Positions 33,069 through 45,955 of a stretch of DNA of 64,000 nt are shown in pieces; position 1 is the stretch's first letter, and each line of letters begins with the position of its first letter. Below the pieces are notes generated by a model. The model did not search any database. It worked only from the letters and a program-made list of their open reading frames with translations, and was not told where the DNA came from. Position numbers and translations under genes: made by a program. Source of the DNA: Atriophallophorus winterbourni (taxonomy: Eukaryota; Platyhelminthes; Trematoda; Plagiorchiida; Microphallidae); contig JACCGJ010002821.1 of assembly GCA_013407085.1 (NCBI GenBank), forward strand, positions 1 to 64,000, given 5' to 3'.

Positions 33069-33503
33069 TTATGGAAAATAGTAACCACAAACAAAACACA
33101 CAAATTCATTTGATCGTTTATGGATATGGAAACATTGGCGATTGACCGTCGGTAGAACAATTTGTATATATTCCTGAAACTTAGCTCTAAAGTAAAGTAT
33201 CTCACCAGGGAGTTTACCCTTTGGTCTAGGTTTTGATTTCGCGGCTAGTAAACCATCCAAATGGTCAACTCCATTGGAACTTGAATTACCGGCTTACGGA
33301 AGACTTGCATAAACGGATGGGTTTCCTGCGGAGTTTTTTGAACGCTTACGTGAACCAAACGACTCTTTCAGGGGTCTTGCAGAGGCCATAAAAGAAAGTT
33401 TCTTCAAACAGCGCACAGACACGTGGATACAGCCTTCCCCAAATAATGCGATCAAATTTTTCAGACCCGGGTTTACTGTTTTAGGATAAATGCGCAAGCT
33501 CAT
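33069..33503 (-). other. unrecognised open frame with one internal stop, possibly a spliced gene
   Basis: A 145-codon minus-strand frame starts at a true ATG (33503) and has a single TAA at 33294-33296. The TAA lies inside a donor-like GTAAGC. An acceptor-like CCTAG about 72 bases later would keep the frame and give a PPKGKLPGEIL junction. The first part is basic and Ser-rich (KESFGSRKRSKNS). I recognise no domain. It could be a small gene with one short intron, a pseudogene, or chance. Confidence 0.25.
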
Positions 33504-36500
33504 TCATTTTTCTTCACAAACTCGATATTAACATTGAAAAATTACGTGGTTGAATATCAAAACATAATATATCCGATTGGAATTCTCTTGCAATAATAAT
33601 CCTTATTTGACAGCCTAATCCAAGCAATATCATTCACTTCGAATGGCGATCAGATTTAAGTAATATTAAATCGCCGAGGCACTGGGCAAGATAATTTGCA
33701 AAAACGCAAAACCTATTTTTTGACGTGTAACATTTCATGAACATTTACCCGAAATTTTCACCCGCCATCCCAGTGAACTTCGTCACTTAACAGAATAGTC
33801 GCATTGCCTAGATGGAGACGAAAGTGTGCGCGCGCGTAAATCGATAGCGTAGTGAGGAGCACTAATGCACCGCGAAGTGAATGGTTCTAGAGTGTAACAT
33901 CGACTAACAGTTGTTCAAGGTTGCACAGATAGTATTCGCGCAGTTGACATGAATGTTTCGCGATTGTATCAAATTTTGTGGCTACGGCGTTAGGCGGAAC
34001 ACAGATAATTAAAATACTGAAAAGTTGACCTAGAATAAGACCAACGTGGTCTCTCAGATCAACTAAGTACAGTTGCGATCAGCGACGGCTCTAACAAGGG
34101 GTGTATAGAGAGTCTAGATACTGTTGAATATTCTCACCATTTTAGTCGATAACTAGACGCAGGAGTTCTTCGACGGATTTGTGCTAATGTAAAAGAAAAA
34201 TAAACTTGATGTTTACAAATTCATCGCGAATCTGGTATATGTTTTAGAGACTTGGAGCTTGAAAACAGTAGAGAAAGGGCAAATATTTTGAATTCTAACA
34301 TTGATGGCAATTTCAAAACGATCCAAGAAGCTGTTACCTGGGTAAAAGGGGGTTATAAATGGGAGCAAACTCGGAAACTGGAATGATTCAATTTTCACAT
34401 TTGGCGTGTGAATGAGACTGTATAAGAATATATAGACTCAGTGAGATCTCCCATCGAAAGGTCCGCCCGTAAAATATTGTAGCTCGGGTGAGTGTGTTGG
34501 TTCACTAGTGCTATACTTACACTTATAGATGATTATGTTGAAGGTTTCGACATCATAGTTGATGATGCCAAAGGCAAACGGTTGTGATTCGACGGTGAGT
34601 GAAGGTTACACCGCCAACATCGAAAAGAGGTCGGTGGCTGCGCTATCACCACGAGCCGTATTCGAATAGAAGTAATTACGGAAAAACTCTCAAGTTGGGA
34701 CGACGTTTTATCAAAGTTTTGGAGTACAAGTTCATCCACGTATACTTTGTAAAACATTTCTGCATTTTATCATCATGATCAACGTGAAGTATTCAGGTAG
34801 CCGGACAAAATGCAAAGCAATAGGAAGCGAGGTGGGCATCTAATAACCGGTTTAATAACGAAATCGGCGAACGGATATAATAAAAGCATTTGTATAATTT
34901 CACAGCGTCCGCTTTTGCACTTTATAAAGTGATCCCGCACATCGGTATGGCCTCATTGACATCGGTTTACGGCCATGTGATACAAGATTTCCAAACGCCA
35001 ATTAGGCGGATCTTTGCATAAAATTAAAGCAAGTGAATATTTTTAATTAAGTCTCCAATAAGCCAATTCATTTTATGGTCACATACCTGTGGATGAATGA
35101 AGGGTAGAACAAAGCTTATTTCGAAATCAATCAAAATTTCAGCTCAAGACTATTATTTAAAAGACAAAAATTTATACATCACAACGCACACTTCGAAATA
35201 TTAAAAGAACATATGCATACCATATCAACGAGATAAATTTAACCGTTCTTGTTAAATAGGAATTTCCGTCTGACAATGATATTTTAATGCAAATGTAACA
35301 AAGTACTTTCTAAATAATGACGTTATATTTGTATCATTTCACGGGCAATCTCTCTTGCTCATTAAGACATTCTAGAAACCATCGATCGATAATCAATAAT
35401 ATCTTTAATGATGCTTCTCGCTCACTTCACAATGCAATCTCCTCCTAAGCTGAGCACCACCAAAAACCAGAGCAAAGTATATCATATTACCTACCAGCCT
35501 TTGCGAAACACGATACTATAGGCGGTGAGAAGTGCAATGGTTCAAACACTCACCGACTGACATTTATACTAGCAACGTGATGCATCCTTCAAATACAAAC
35601 AATTATTTGCACAGTGTGGTAAACACAAAAGACGGCGGACATCCTCCGCCCGCAATCAGGGAGCCGCAGCATGCACATGGGTGTTGTACTCTTGACCCTT
35701 AATAAGACGAAAAACATTGCATCATCGCCATATACGAGTAGGAGATTAGCAGAATCAACACTTGATTTATGTACAAACCTTAGATCACGTCCACAGCAAA
35801 ACCGCCACAAGAAACACAACAGTTGAGCTAAACGGAACTGTCGAATAGGTGACGATTAACGTTTCAGAAAGCTTAGAAATAATACCCTTTGGTGATTGGT
35901 AATTATTTCACACTTGAAGCTTGAATACGAGGTCGTTTCTAGGCCAACGACGTATAAATTATAATCTGAACACTTCACACCACGGGGGTATGAACTTGCC
36001 GTTTAATGTGCGGACGAAGCAGGCACTTCATTATAAAAAGCCATCTGCTCTTCACGAGTTATCTTCAATTACTGATGTGATTGTAGGCCATTAATTTATC
36101 AGCGACCTCCCGACATTCAGAATCAATTAACAATTTATCCATTTTTGCTACTGGCCACCCCCGTTTTCGAAATGAATCCTTGCAAACACGACAAACTACT
36201 CCAGCTCCTGGATAAACGAGGGAAACGGGCAGACCCATTTCTCATCTATCAGCGTTAGGTTTTTCCAAACGCATTATCAAAAGCTGATTTGATTAAAAGC
36301 ATTCAATTTCGGATAAAATCGAAATTCAATCGTACACAAATGGTATGACCATATTGGATTCCCTAATTTCACACATCAAATCACATTGAAAAATAGTCAG
36401 CAGTAGTAGGACAAATATAGCGAAAATTGTTCGCACTACCGAACACCCAAGTGGAATGTCAATTGAAATGAATTCTAGGTATTTTTAAACAATTTTTAGA

Positions 36501-37279
36501 GGAATAATTGTTGCAACACCGTAGCAAGCCGAAAAGATAGATGGTAATCCAGCTATGGCAAAATCATCTTTGTACAAAAATGTAAACAGTGTAAATTGTT
36601 TCGTGTTAATACGTTATGTAGAAACAACAAGCTCGCCCCGAATCGGTGTTAAAACAGGTCTGTCGGTTTCGCTGGTGAGGTCTCTGCAATATACGATCAA
36701 TAGAACCACTTACTGATTCTTATCATGGAGCTGTCGTGAGCAATTGATGTTTCCACCATGGGGAATATGGATTGTCATGAGGCCAAAATCATGGTCAGAA
36801 TTGAGAAGTTGAAAAATCTGCAAAATATCCGGAATCCGGGTTATGTTGTCCAATTAAAATACATCATCAATAGTATCTCAAAATTGCTGAAGTCCACCGC
36901 AACACCTTGGTCATTTTGAGCGACTTGACCGGGAATAAACCTGCGATTCTTTAGTTGAACATTTTGGTTCGTTATACAAACCCAGCTCAACAATGCTATT
37001 CAAGTATACGTTGGTGCAATGGGTAAGGTTTTAATCGTTTAAAAGGTTATAGATAAGGGATAACGTGTTGCGGAAGGACACATCGATGGAAACATGCACG
37101 GTTGTGACTTGCTAATAATATTCTCACTGATAATATGAACCCACTTCCACGTTAATGAGCCAAATGTTAATCATTTCCTACTACTCGATCAAAGGATATC
37201 ATATTGTAATCTCGAACGTCGTCAGATCCGCGATGATTCATCCGATTCGCCTCAAAAAGATGTGGTCGTTGAACAATTG
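33504..37279. other. long unassigned AT-rich stretch
   Basis: No convincing exon, repeat or RNA gene. Frames are short and on both strands. A minus frame at 35589-35819 in a GC-richer patch is not recognised. Confidence 0.45.
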
Positions 37280-37289
37280 ACCTCCGCCA

Positions 37290-40200
37290 AGGATGGTACC
37301 AATCCCGGATATAAAAGGAAGAGGGTTGAGCTAGGGGCTAACTACCCCACCCTGTAAAAACGCCAACGAGAATACTAACAGACAACACGGAGCTGAGATA
37401 AGATGGATCCCTAGCTGGAAAGTGTATGATGTCGGACGGTGAAAGCCATAGTCATCTGGAAGCCGTCCGGCCGATGACCATCGTCTCCACCATGACCACC
37501 ACTACCATCGCCACATGGAACATCCGGACCATGTATGAGACTGGAAAGACTATGCAAGTGGCCACTGAGATGAGGAAGTATAACCTCACTGTCTTAGGAA
37601 TCAGCGAGTCAAGATGGATTGGTTCCGGGCAGATGCGACTGACTTCGGGTGAATTACTGTTGTACTCGGGTCACGAGCAGGAACATGCCACCCCCCAGGG
37701 AGTGGTCCTGATGCTTTCCAAGTCATCTGAAAGAGCGCTCATCGGGTGGAAGGCGCACGGAGCACGGATCATAACAGCCTCCTATTATGCGAGGAGGAAG
37801 AGGATCAGCATGGACATAATCCAGTGCTACGCCACGACGAGCGACAGTGAAGAGGAGAAGGAGGATTGTTACAACAGACTGCCAAACATCATACAAGACT
37901 GATCAAAGATGGACACCGTTATTGTAAATGATGATTTCAGCGCTAAGATTTTCAGTGACAATCGAGGGCATGAGGAGATCATGGGGCAGCAAGAGCAAGG
38001 CGAGATGAATGATAACATGGAGAGATTCACCGATTTATGCGCTGCGAGCAATCTGGTCATCGGAGGAAGTGCTTTTCACCACAGAAAGAAACGCAAGGAA
38101 ACTTGGGTGTCATCAGATCTGTCGACAGAAAACCAGATCGACCACGTGTGCATCGGGAATTAGTTTCGACACTCATTTCAAGATGTACGCGTCACACGAG
38201 GAGCCGACGTTGCTTTCGACAATCATCTATATATCGTCAATTTGAAGAAAACTGGATAGAGGAGTCCAGCCAACGACAGCGCTACAACACCGCTATGCTG
38301 AAAGAAAGTAGGAAGAAATAAGAGTTCAAGACCACCCTCTTCAACAAGTTACAGTTCCTGGAAGGGCTGCTTGAAGGAGAGACGATGGAATAAAAGTGAC
38401 AGAAAGTGAAAGAAGCGGTGACATCAACACGTCAATAATTACCAGGCCAAAACATACGCGCACAAGGAATGAATCTCAAAAGGAACGCTGTAGAAGATAG
38501 AATAAAACAAAGTAATGGTGAACAACAGCCGAACGAGAGCAACAAAAGCAAAAGCACAAGAAGAATATACAGAAGCAAATAGAATTGTCAAGCGGAGCGT
38601 CAGAGTAGTCAAGCGGAACTACGTAGAGGCACTTGCCATAGAAGCAGCAGCGCATCAGAACAAAACCAATTGCGTGTATTTCACCACCAAGAAACTATCA
38701 GGAAAGTTTGCCAAGCCATAATAGCAAGTGAGGAACAGAAATGGAAAAGCAATAGCAGACAAATGACAGAAAAATAGATCGAGCACTTTCCGGAGTTATT
38801 CAAAATACCAGCTCCTTAAAACCCACCGGAGATAATGTAAGCTGAAAGCAATCTGTCAATCAGGTGCTGTACACCCACGAAGGAAGAGATCCGCAGCGCC
38901 ATTAAGCAATTGAAGAAAGTCAAGGCTACATAACGTGACAGCATCCTGGCAGAAACGGTAAAGGCGGACGTCGAGACCAGTGTTGAACTCTCTCCATTCA
39001 TTCTTCTGCAAGATCTGGGAAGAAGTACCAGCTAAGTGGAAAGAAGGCTACCTCATCAAACTCCTCAAGAACGACGGCTTCAGTTACTGCTACAAATACC
39101 GAGGGATAACGCTACTGTCCATCGCAGGAAAGGTGTTTAACCGCATCTTGCTGAACCGAATGAAAGACGCTGTTGCCCCACATTTTCGTGACCAACAAAC
39201 CGGCTTCGAAAAGATCACAACCCGGCGCATCATTCTAGAGCATTCCCTGGAATGGAACTCGTCTCTCTACGTCAACTTAATCGACTATGAGAAGGTGATT
39301 AACAGACTTACCCTATGGAGACTACTGAGACACCACGGAGTACAAGATCACCAACATCATGAGGAAGTCATGTGAAAGGATGACCTGCAGAACAGTGCAT
39401 GGCAGACAACTCACTGAAGCCTTCGAAGTGAGAACCGGAGCAAGGCAAGGCTGCTGACTGGATCATGAAGATATCGACAGACCAGAAGCGGAACGGCATC
39501 CAGTGGACACTTTGGAAGCAGGTGGACGACCTCGACTTAGCCGACGATTTGGTTCTTCTCTCCCACACCCAACAACCGATGCAAGAAAAGACTAGCATCT
39601 TTGCGGTTAACTCAGGTAGACTGGACCTCAACATCAACAGAGGGAAGAGCAAGTTGTTCAAGACTAACGTATCCAAAAACACCCATCACGGTACAAGGCG
39701 AAACGCTGGAAGAAGTGGACAGTTTTACCTATCTTGAACAAGCGTGGAGAAGCAGATGCAGACGTCATAACCGGCATCGGTAAAGCACGAGCAGCCTTCC
39801 ATCAGATGCAGAACATCTGAGGATCAGCGAGATCAGCATTACCACCAAAATGAGGCTCTTCAACACCTTAGTAAGGCCAATACTAATATACGGTGCAGAG
39901 AACTGGAGAACCACAGTCGCCATCATAACGAAAATCTAGGTTTTCATCAACACTTGCCTCAGAAAGATCTTAAAGATCCGCTTTCCGACAAGATCAGAAA
40001 TGGAGAATTGTGGCAGCAAACGAAGCACCAGCCTGTTGACAAAGACATCCTTCAGAGACCCTGGCGATTGATTGGTCACACCCTCCGCAAACCTGCATCA
40101 AACATCACCAGACAATCACACACCAGGAACCATCAAGGGAAGGGGAATAGAGGGCCACCTAGAAATACCTGGCGCTGAGACCTGGATGCAGACACCAAAC

Positions 40201-40300
40201 AGATGTACAAGACATCTGGAAAGACTCGCCCAGAATCGTGATGCCTGGAGAGAGCTGGTTGGTAGCGCATGTCCCGGACGAGACTAAAGGCGGAAGTAAG
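37290..40300 (+). mobile_element. RTE-type LINE (second family), degraded
   Basis: A GC-richer leader (37290-37425) precedes the endonuclease (37426-38163): IATWNIRTMYETGK, ILGISESRW-like LGISESRWIGSG, DIIQCYATT, a GDLNAK site changed to NDDFSAK, and NQIDHV. A coiled lysine-rich linker is followed by the reverse transcriptase (38980-39375): IWEEVPAKWKEGYLIK, YRGITLLSIAGKVFNRILL and WNSSLYVNLIDYEK. GARQGC near 39450 is followed directly by DWIMK, so the usual LLSPFLF segment is deleted. DLADDLVLLSH (about 39535) keeps the catalytic Asp pair. The C-terminal parts include GHTLRKPASNITRQ and the tail ends in GTAAGTA. At least five frame changes or stops make it a pseudogene. Annotated genomes often call such proteins craniofacial development protein 2-like. 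Confidence 0.88.
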
Positions 40301-41389
40301 TATAGAACAATCGAGATAAAATTTAGTTCGGTGAACGTAGTGAGTTATATTTTATTGTTTTCTCCGTTATTTTTTTACCGTTTTTTCGCATTGAACATAA
40401 ACGTAGATATCGAATATCGAAATTTTTAGAATAAAGCTTTTACAATTTGCCAGCCTTCATCAAAACGAAAGTAAATTTCAACATTGGCATCAATAGCTCT
40501 GCTGCAAAAAATGATTCTCACGATTCTAAGAGACGAACGCGTAAGGTGGACCTAACAACCGAGGTAGAACAAGCAGGCAAATTTGTCAATACCTCGTGGA
40601 ACAATCGAGATTCAGCGTAAATTGTGCTCACCATGCATCGGAATCGGTAAGATTTCTTGGAGAAACTAAAGTTGGACTTATAGCGATCAACTAGTTTTTT
40701 TAATTGAAACGTAACAATTAACCTAAAAAAGTAATACTTTATCTGTGGAGTAGCCAGACGGTAAAGCCAACAGTTAGTGGATAGTATTGAACATCATCCG
40801 ACTGTGATAACGTCCAAAGGATTGCTTTACGGAATTCGAAAATTCTGCAGCATTGTGTGTTTACTAGATGGGATATTGGCAATGTTTGTGTGATTAGACT
40901 ATCTGACACACTGAAAATCTATGATTGCTACATGAGAGGAACTCATGCATTTTGAGCAGATTGATGTTGTTGTTTTCAACGACGGGTGTTGCCTTTCCAT
41001 GGCATCGGTTGTGTACGTTAGTATTTTAGCTACTTACGAGTAGCATACAGTCAAAATTTAAAGTAGTGTACACAATGGGTCAAGTACTTCAGCGCTTACG
41101 AGAAAACTACACTTGCGTCGGAATGTTGCAACTTCGCTCCTTTTAAACGAAATCAGTAATAACCAGCCGTTAATTAAATAGAATAGGACATCGAAGGACA
41201 CATGATTTGTAAATTGTTTAATAATGATGGCATCTTGAATGAAGTTGGATGAAGGTCGGTCTTATGTAAGCAAATCTAGAAATGAAGTTGACGGTTTATT
41301 TACACCGCTGATGAAATAAGTTAACGAATAAGCTCCATGTATTTCGATATCACTGGAAGACTGAACAAAAGCTAGTATAGTTGAATGTC
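40301..41389. other. unassigned stretch
   Basis: No gene or repeat recognised. Confidence 0.45.
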
Positions 41390-41760
41390 ACTGTTAAATA
41401 GAGTTCTTACAAAGAACCACGATGTTCAAATAAAGAATCACAAAGGGATTCTTCGTCATGCACTCAAGGCGCTTATAAACAACCAATATATGGTGTTGCT
41501 CACATCCCCTGCACTTACACCTCACTACCGGTTTCTGGCTGCTTGCCGTCATCAGGTGGAGGCAGTAAGATCAAGTTCAGTGAGCCTTGAAACAGTGGAT
41601 AAATGGTAAACAAAGTTATACTTGTATGCCACTGTTGTATAAGGTTCTTACAAATGAACCACGATGTTCAAATACAGAATAACAGTGATTACTGGCGAAG
41701 CACTCAGACCATATATTGGAGTGCCACATCACCGCAATGTAAAAGTCGTTTCGGATTTCA
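41390..41760 (-). repeat. hammerhead satellite, second cluster (about 1.5 monomers)
   Basis: GTTCTTACAAA-x-GAACCACGATGTTCAAATA occurs twice, at 41402 and 41644, about 242 bp apart. Between them lie the landmarks of the 1-675 array: GTCATCAGGTGGAGGCAGTAAGATC, AAACAGTGG, AAATGGTAAACAA and TTGTATGCCACTGTTG. The second unit is truncated. It is more diverged from the 1-675 monomers than they are from each other. Confidence 0.8.
41519..41561 (-). ncRNA. diverged hammerhead ribozyme
   Basis: Minus strand: CTGATGA, stem II with GGC/GCC pairs but a C-A mismatch at its base, GAA, small stem III AC-CG-GT and cleavage triplet GTA, which hammerheads can use. Stem I keeps GTG/CAC and then has an A-C mismatch. 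Activity is uncertain. Confidence 0.6.
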
Positions 41761-41814
41761 ATTCAAATTGTTCTACATAATGGAACGCTTTTACTAAAAT
41801 TTGTATGGATAAAT

Positions 41815-41880
41815 TGCTTTTATTCGCCAAAAATTTGTGTAAACGAATAAAGTCACTTTCCTCTTCTTGAGTGTGGAGCG
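41815..41880 (+). repeat. family-H terminal hairpin piece
   Basis: Arms ATTTGT (41833-41838) and ACGAAT (41843-41848) with loop GTAA, pairing through one T-G wobble. AATAAAG overlaps the second arm, and a CTCTTCTT stretch follows. Confidence 0.65.
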
Positions 41881-42404
41881 GAAACGGAATATCAAAAGGA
41901 TAAACAGTAAAATCGATTCAGCAAAAGCGATGTTAAAACAGGTAACACTCGGGTTAAGGATGTGTTTTCTCGAAAATTGGACAGGGTTTTGAAAACGGAT
42001 AAACTCTTGCTATCAAAATAAACAGAAAAATAGCTAGAAAAATAGAAGCAATTTGTTAAAAGCTTTGGGTCCATAAAAACGGTATCCAACTGAAGTAGAG
42101 TTTCCGATACGATTGTCAACGGGGTTGAACGCAAGCGGAACAAACGTTACACGGGGAACAGATGGAACGAAGTAAACCGCGGTGTTCAGAACAATTGCGA
42201 CGGGGTCGACTGCGTTGCTGTCAGCTGAGCGAAAGCGAGCAGAGTCGATTCATCGCATTCCACCACATCCCGGAAATGTTCACGAAGGCAGACGGAAATC
42301 GCCGTGTCCAGTTGCAAAAGAAGCGTGTCAATGGCTTTCCACTCGTCCGTACCCAGCTGAAAGATAATGCAGGTATGAACGAGACGAGAACGAAGGCAGC
42401 GTCA

Positions 42405-42860
42405 CTATTGGAGCGGGGCCTTTGCATCGGCCGTGATCAAAATTAATGTTTCCATGCCTTTTTATTTTTTCAGTCAACACGGAACCTTTTGTTTTTCAAA
42501 CGTTTTAACATGTAGCGATGTAAACAAAGGACGTTTGATGCCCCGCACGCTTTAAATGCTGCGCAATATTTTTATTTTGAAGGATAGGGAATTTGCTGCG
42601 CGGTCAGAAAAATGCGAAAGAAAACTTATACATGGGGGTTTAAAAATCGTGCAGCCTGACTTTCCAACAACTTCCATCACAACGCTTAATGCCTGCAGAC
42701 AAAACCGAAGCTGTTTTGCATTTGAATGTGACTGGCAATCTCAAATTTTTCCATCAAAGTTTGACGTCTGTCTTATTCGCATTAAAAATTTGTGTTTAAA
42801 CTAATTTGATTAGCTGAAAATTCGTTTTAACGAATAAAGTTTTCTTCTTCTTATCTTATT
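42405..42860 (+). repeat. family-H interspersed repeat, copy 2
   Basis: Starts with GCGGGGCCTTTGCATCGGCCGTG, matching the start of the 24.3-kb and 60.4-kb copies. It is more diverged inside. It ends with hairpin ATTCGT-TTTA-ACGAAT (42820-42835), AATAAAG and TTCTTCTTC. Confidence 0.65.
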
Positions 42861-43816
42861 CAAAATCCCAAGACATGAATATACAGTTACTATACATGTT
42901 ACTATACAGTTACTACACATCATTTTTAGCAAACCAATTTCTATTAGAAATGACACTTCCCGCGAAGTGCAAGGTAGTTTTCAACCAGTGTGGTTGTGTG
43001 GACCAGACCATCGTTCTGCGTCACTAGCTACACCGGCACTTGTACAGACAGTCCGCTATAGTGAACCTGGATGGTTGAATCACCTTCGACTCGGATGACG
43101 GTACCGCTTACCTCATAACCGAATTCTAGCAAAGCAAGTCGTTATCTTGAAGGATATCCGTTCAATTGTTTGATTTTGCTATCGTGAACATCCTGAGAAG
43201 TATTGTGACTGAAATTACTACGGATGGACTTGTTATACCGATGATATTGCGTTCCGAGTCAAGATGCTCAAAGCCTTTTTGGTAATAGAGAACACCGAAA
43301 TACGTATTAATTGTTCCACAAGTAAATTTGAGGTGCTCTTTCATGTCCCGACAAGGAAACTGCCATTCTGCATTAAAATTTATCTTATCGTCGATTATGC
43401 AGCGCAGTTTAACTACACAAGAATTTGGTAAACCGGAAGGTCGGGAAAGAGAAGGAAATCACACTCAGAATGGCAGAAGTTAGACTGGCTATTTCCAGGA
43501 TTACGTGGCTCGGGAATAGACATAATAAGCGAATCTAGTGATAAGAAACTAAAGTAAGGCGGGAAGGTTTTTTCTACTACTGTAACGACGGTACCTCTTA
43601 AGAAAAGCGAATGTTGGTAAATTAGAATAGATATTCGGCGACTGAAGGTCTTCAATTATCTTTGTGTGCGCAGTATTGCTCACGTTTAGTGCCAACGCAA
43701 CACAACGTTTAAAACTTTGAGTTCAGGCGCATCCACTGGTCAAAGTTTTAGAAACCTGAACGGTTTGCACGCCAGCACACTGTGCGTGGTTGGTCAGCCA
43801 TTAATATGGAAGAGCG
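42861..43816. other. unassigned stretch
   Basis: No gene recognised. The frames at 43162-43655 on the minus strand have no known domain. Confidence 0.4.
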
Positions 43817-44033
43817 TACATACATTCGCGAAATCACAAGGCAAAGTACCGCACAGCTATTGACTGCCCATGGACTAGAATACTGTAAAGTTCCACGGGC
43901 CTAGACAGATAGAAAAAGGGAAATGGCAGTAAGACTCGCCTGATTCCCAATGCAGCTCATTGCCGGTGGCAAATCAAATAAGTACGGTGTTACTTGTGCA
44001 ACAAAGTATCACTGTCAATAGTACATCCGTGTC
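43817..44033 (+). repeat. S1 interspersed repeat, copy a
   Basis: S1 is an unclassified ~230-bp family with this block order: AAATCACAAG, GGCAAAGTGCC, GACTGCxCxTGGxCTA, GATACTGTCAGGTTGCCCAGGCC, TAGACAGAT, GGxAATGAGACTC, ATGCAGCTCA, GGTGGCAAATCA, GCACGGTGTTA, AGTACTACACxATTGCACATCCGTG. This copy spans nearly all blocks. The family has no coding capacity and no clear tRNA head. Confidence 0.8.
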
Positions 44034-45761
44034 TGCATGGAAGAGTGACTTGAGAAGGCGTACTTTTGACTTTATTCAAATTAAGCGAGCGTGCTTGTGT
44101 AAATTAGCGCAAGAAAAGGAAAGACACACTGGCAACGAACAACATCAATGAAATGTGTACAAAACAAAAAATTAAAAAAATCGACGTAAGTGTTCAAAAT
44201 ATATTACTTATTTCGTGGCTACCTTGGCTCGTGTTTGTTGTACAATCTTGTTATCCTTAAATGAACGATATCGGTATAAGATATTATTGATTAAACTTCA
44301 ATATACGAAGCACCTGGAAACTGCTCAGGACGTAAATGGAGAAAGAAAGCGGGGGGCCTTTATTAAAGTACAATGTATATCGCGTTTTAAACATCCCATG
44401 AACAGTCTAGGTAACAAATAGAAATACTCAAAAACGCAGCTCAACATAGCACGTAGCACACCTCACATATACTTGCGCGGTAGGGCGGAAAAGTATGAAA
44501 TTCCGAAGGATTTAATCCATGGAATGATAAAATCAGAAAATCTCCTTCAGATAGGCTGCATCAGTGAAATAGACACGCGAGTGCTCGAAATTCAACCTAC
44601 GTCATGGAAACATCACGCTCATGAACACCCGCGTGGGAGACCATGAAAAGCGTCGGCTTCAAGCTGGGGAAAACAATGAGATACAGAAAAGCGGTGACGC
44701 AGATACCAGGCAAACAGTGCTACATTTTCGGGCACTGCGTATCACCGTACTTGTACTTGTGTGCGACTATCTCCTCCTGGAGGATGAGTCGGCTTCAATG
44801 AAGATTCTTGGGAATTTGGGTACAAAGCGGCGTCCCCAGCACCACTCGGGCGTGTCACCGTGCACCCTGTAGGAGTGGTTGTTGCCTCCATATTGTATCG
44901 TGAAAGCATGCAAAACGTTGTACTATCGGAAAGCATCATAACCTTGAGAAATTGACATTGACCGGGAGTCAACAGCAACAACACTTGTGTTGCCAAAGAA
45001 ACTACTGTAGTTAGTTAACACTGTTGACAACGGATGGACACTGCAAGCGCTCGATGAACTCATGTTCCACGCATTTGCACGGTGTCGGCGTGATCTACGT
45101 TCCAAAGTGCAAAACAGTGCCTGCTCTCTTTCAGTTTGAAGATAAAGTTTCACACTGGGTCCCATAAACGAAAGCTTAGGAGCGCGCATATCCTACCTAG
45201 TAGGGTCAAGGCTCAGTGCTTTGTATCTCCTTTTCAAATGACTTCGTTCGCACAACTGCGGCAGGCTCAAGGGTTGAATTCCTGATTTTAACTCTAAATA
45301 GAGTAGATCTTTGGTGAACGCAGCCGGTGTAGGTGGTGGTGTCTAGGGTCATAGAGCAGCTTTAGAGAACACGTCTGCATTTGTTATACTCTGTATCCAC
45401 GACATGTTCAATACGCGGCGAATACTCCGGAAACGGAAAGCACACAAACTCTTTCGTGTCTTGTGTGGATAGTCAAGGTTTTACTCGATGTACTTTTCAA
45501 TTGACAAAACTGACTTTATCGAATATCACAGCGGGGAAATGTTGCGCTACGTTCCACCCGGACGAATGCAGATTCTTGAGCGCATCGCATCTGTGTGGGA
45601 GCCAACGCTCGTTCAAATACCGACGGGACGATTCTCGTGACAAGATGAGTTTAGAAAATTTGAACCGATAACTCCGAATGGTCGAACTCTGGCAGGGAAA
45701 AATGGACACAATGACAATAATCAGAAATAGTAATTGTTGGGTGTTACTAGGACAGTAATAA
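44034..45761. other. unassigned stretch with GC-richer frames
   Basis: No gene supported. An R2-like snippet (AAAAGCGTCGGCTTCAAGCTGGGG) lies near 44645. The plus frame at 45381-45671 (96 codons, Cys-rich) is unrecognised. Confidence 0.35.
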
Positions 45762-45955
45762 TGTATGAAATAACAAGCCTGGATCTATGCAAAGTTGGAA
45801 ACTGCGCGTGTGCAAAGAAACTGTCAGGTTTCCCGAACCTGGACAGATAGGGGAAAGGAAGAATGACAGTGATATTCCATGCAGTTCATTACCGTTGGCA
45901 AACGGTAACCCGCGCAAGACAGCAGCATAGCACAACTGCACATTCTTGCGCGACG
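45762..45955 (+). repeat. S1 interspersed repeat, copy b
   Basis: Keeps ATAACAAGCCTG, ATGCAAAGTT, ACTGTCAGGTTTCCCGAACCTGGACAGATAGGG, ATTCCATGCAGTTCATTACC, GGCAAACGGTAAC and CACAACTGCACAT. It is diverged with several gaps. Confidence 0.7.

Noticed and set aside
41308..41314. CTGATGA motif as another hammerhead (also at 50154-50160)
   Set aside because: Neither site is followed by a stem II and GAAA at a usable distance.
42162..42446. Possible THAP-type zinc finger (FHHIPE motif) upstream of a family-H repeat
   Set aside because: The second zinc-ligand pair is not in frame and the spacing of the first cysteines is wrong. A donor-like GTATGA follows, but no partner exon was found.
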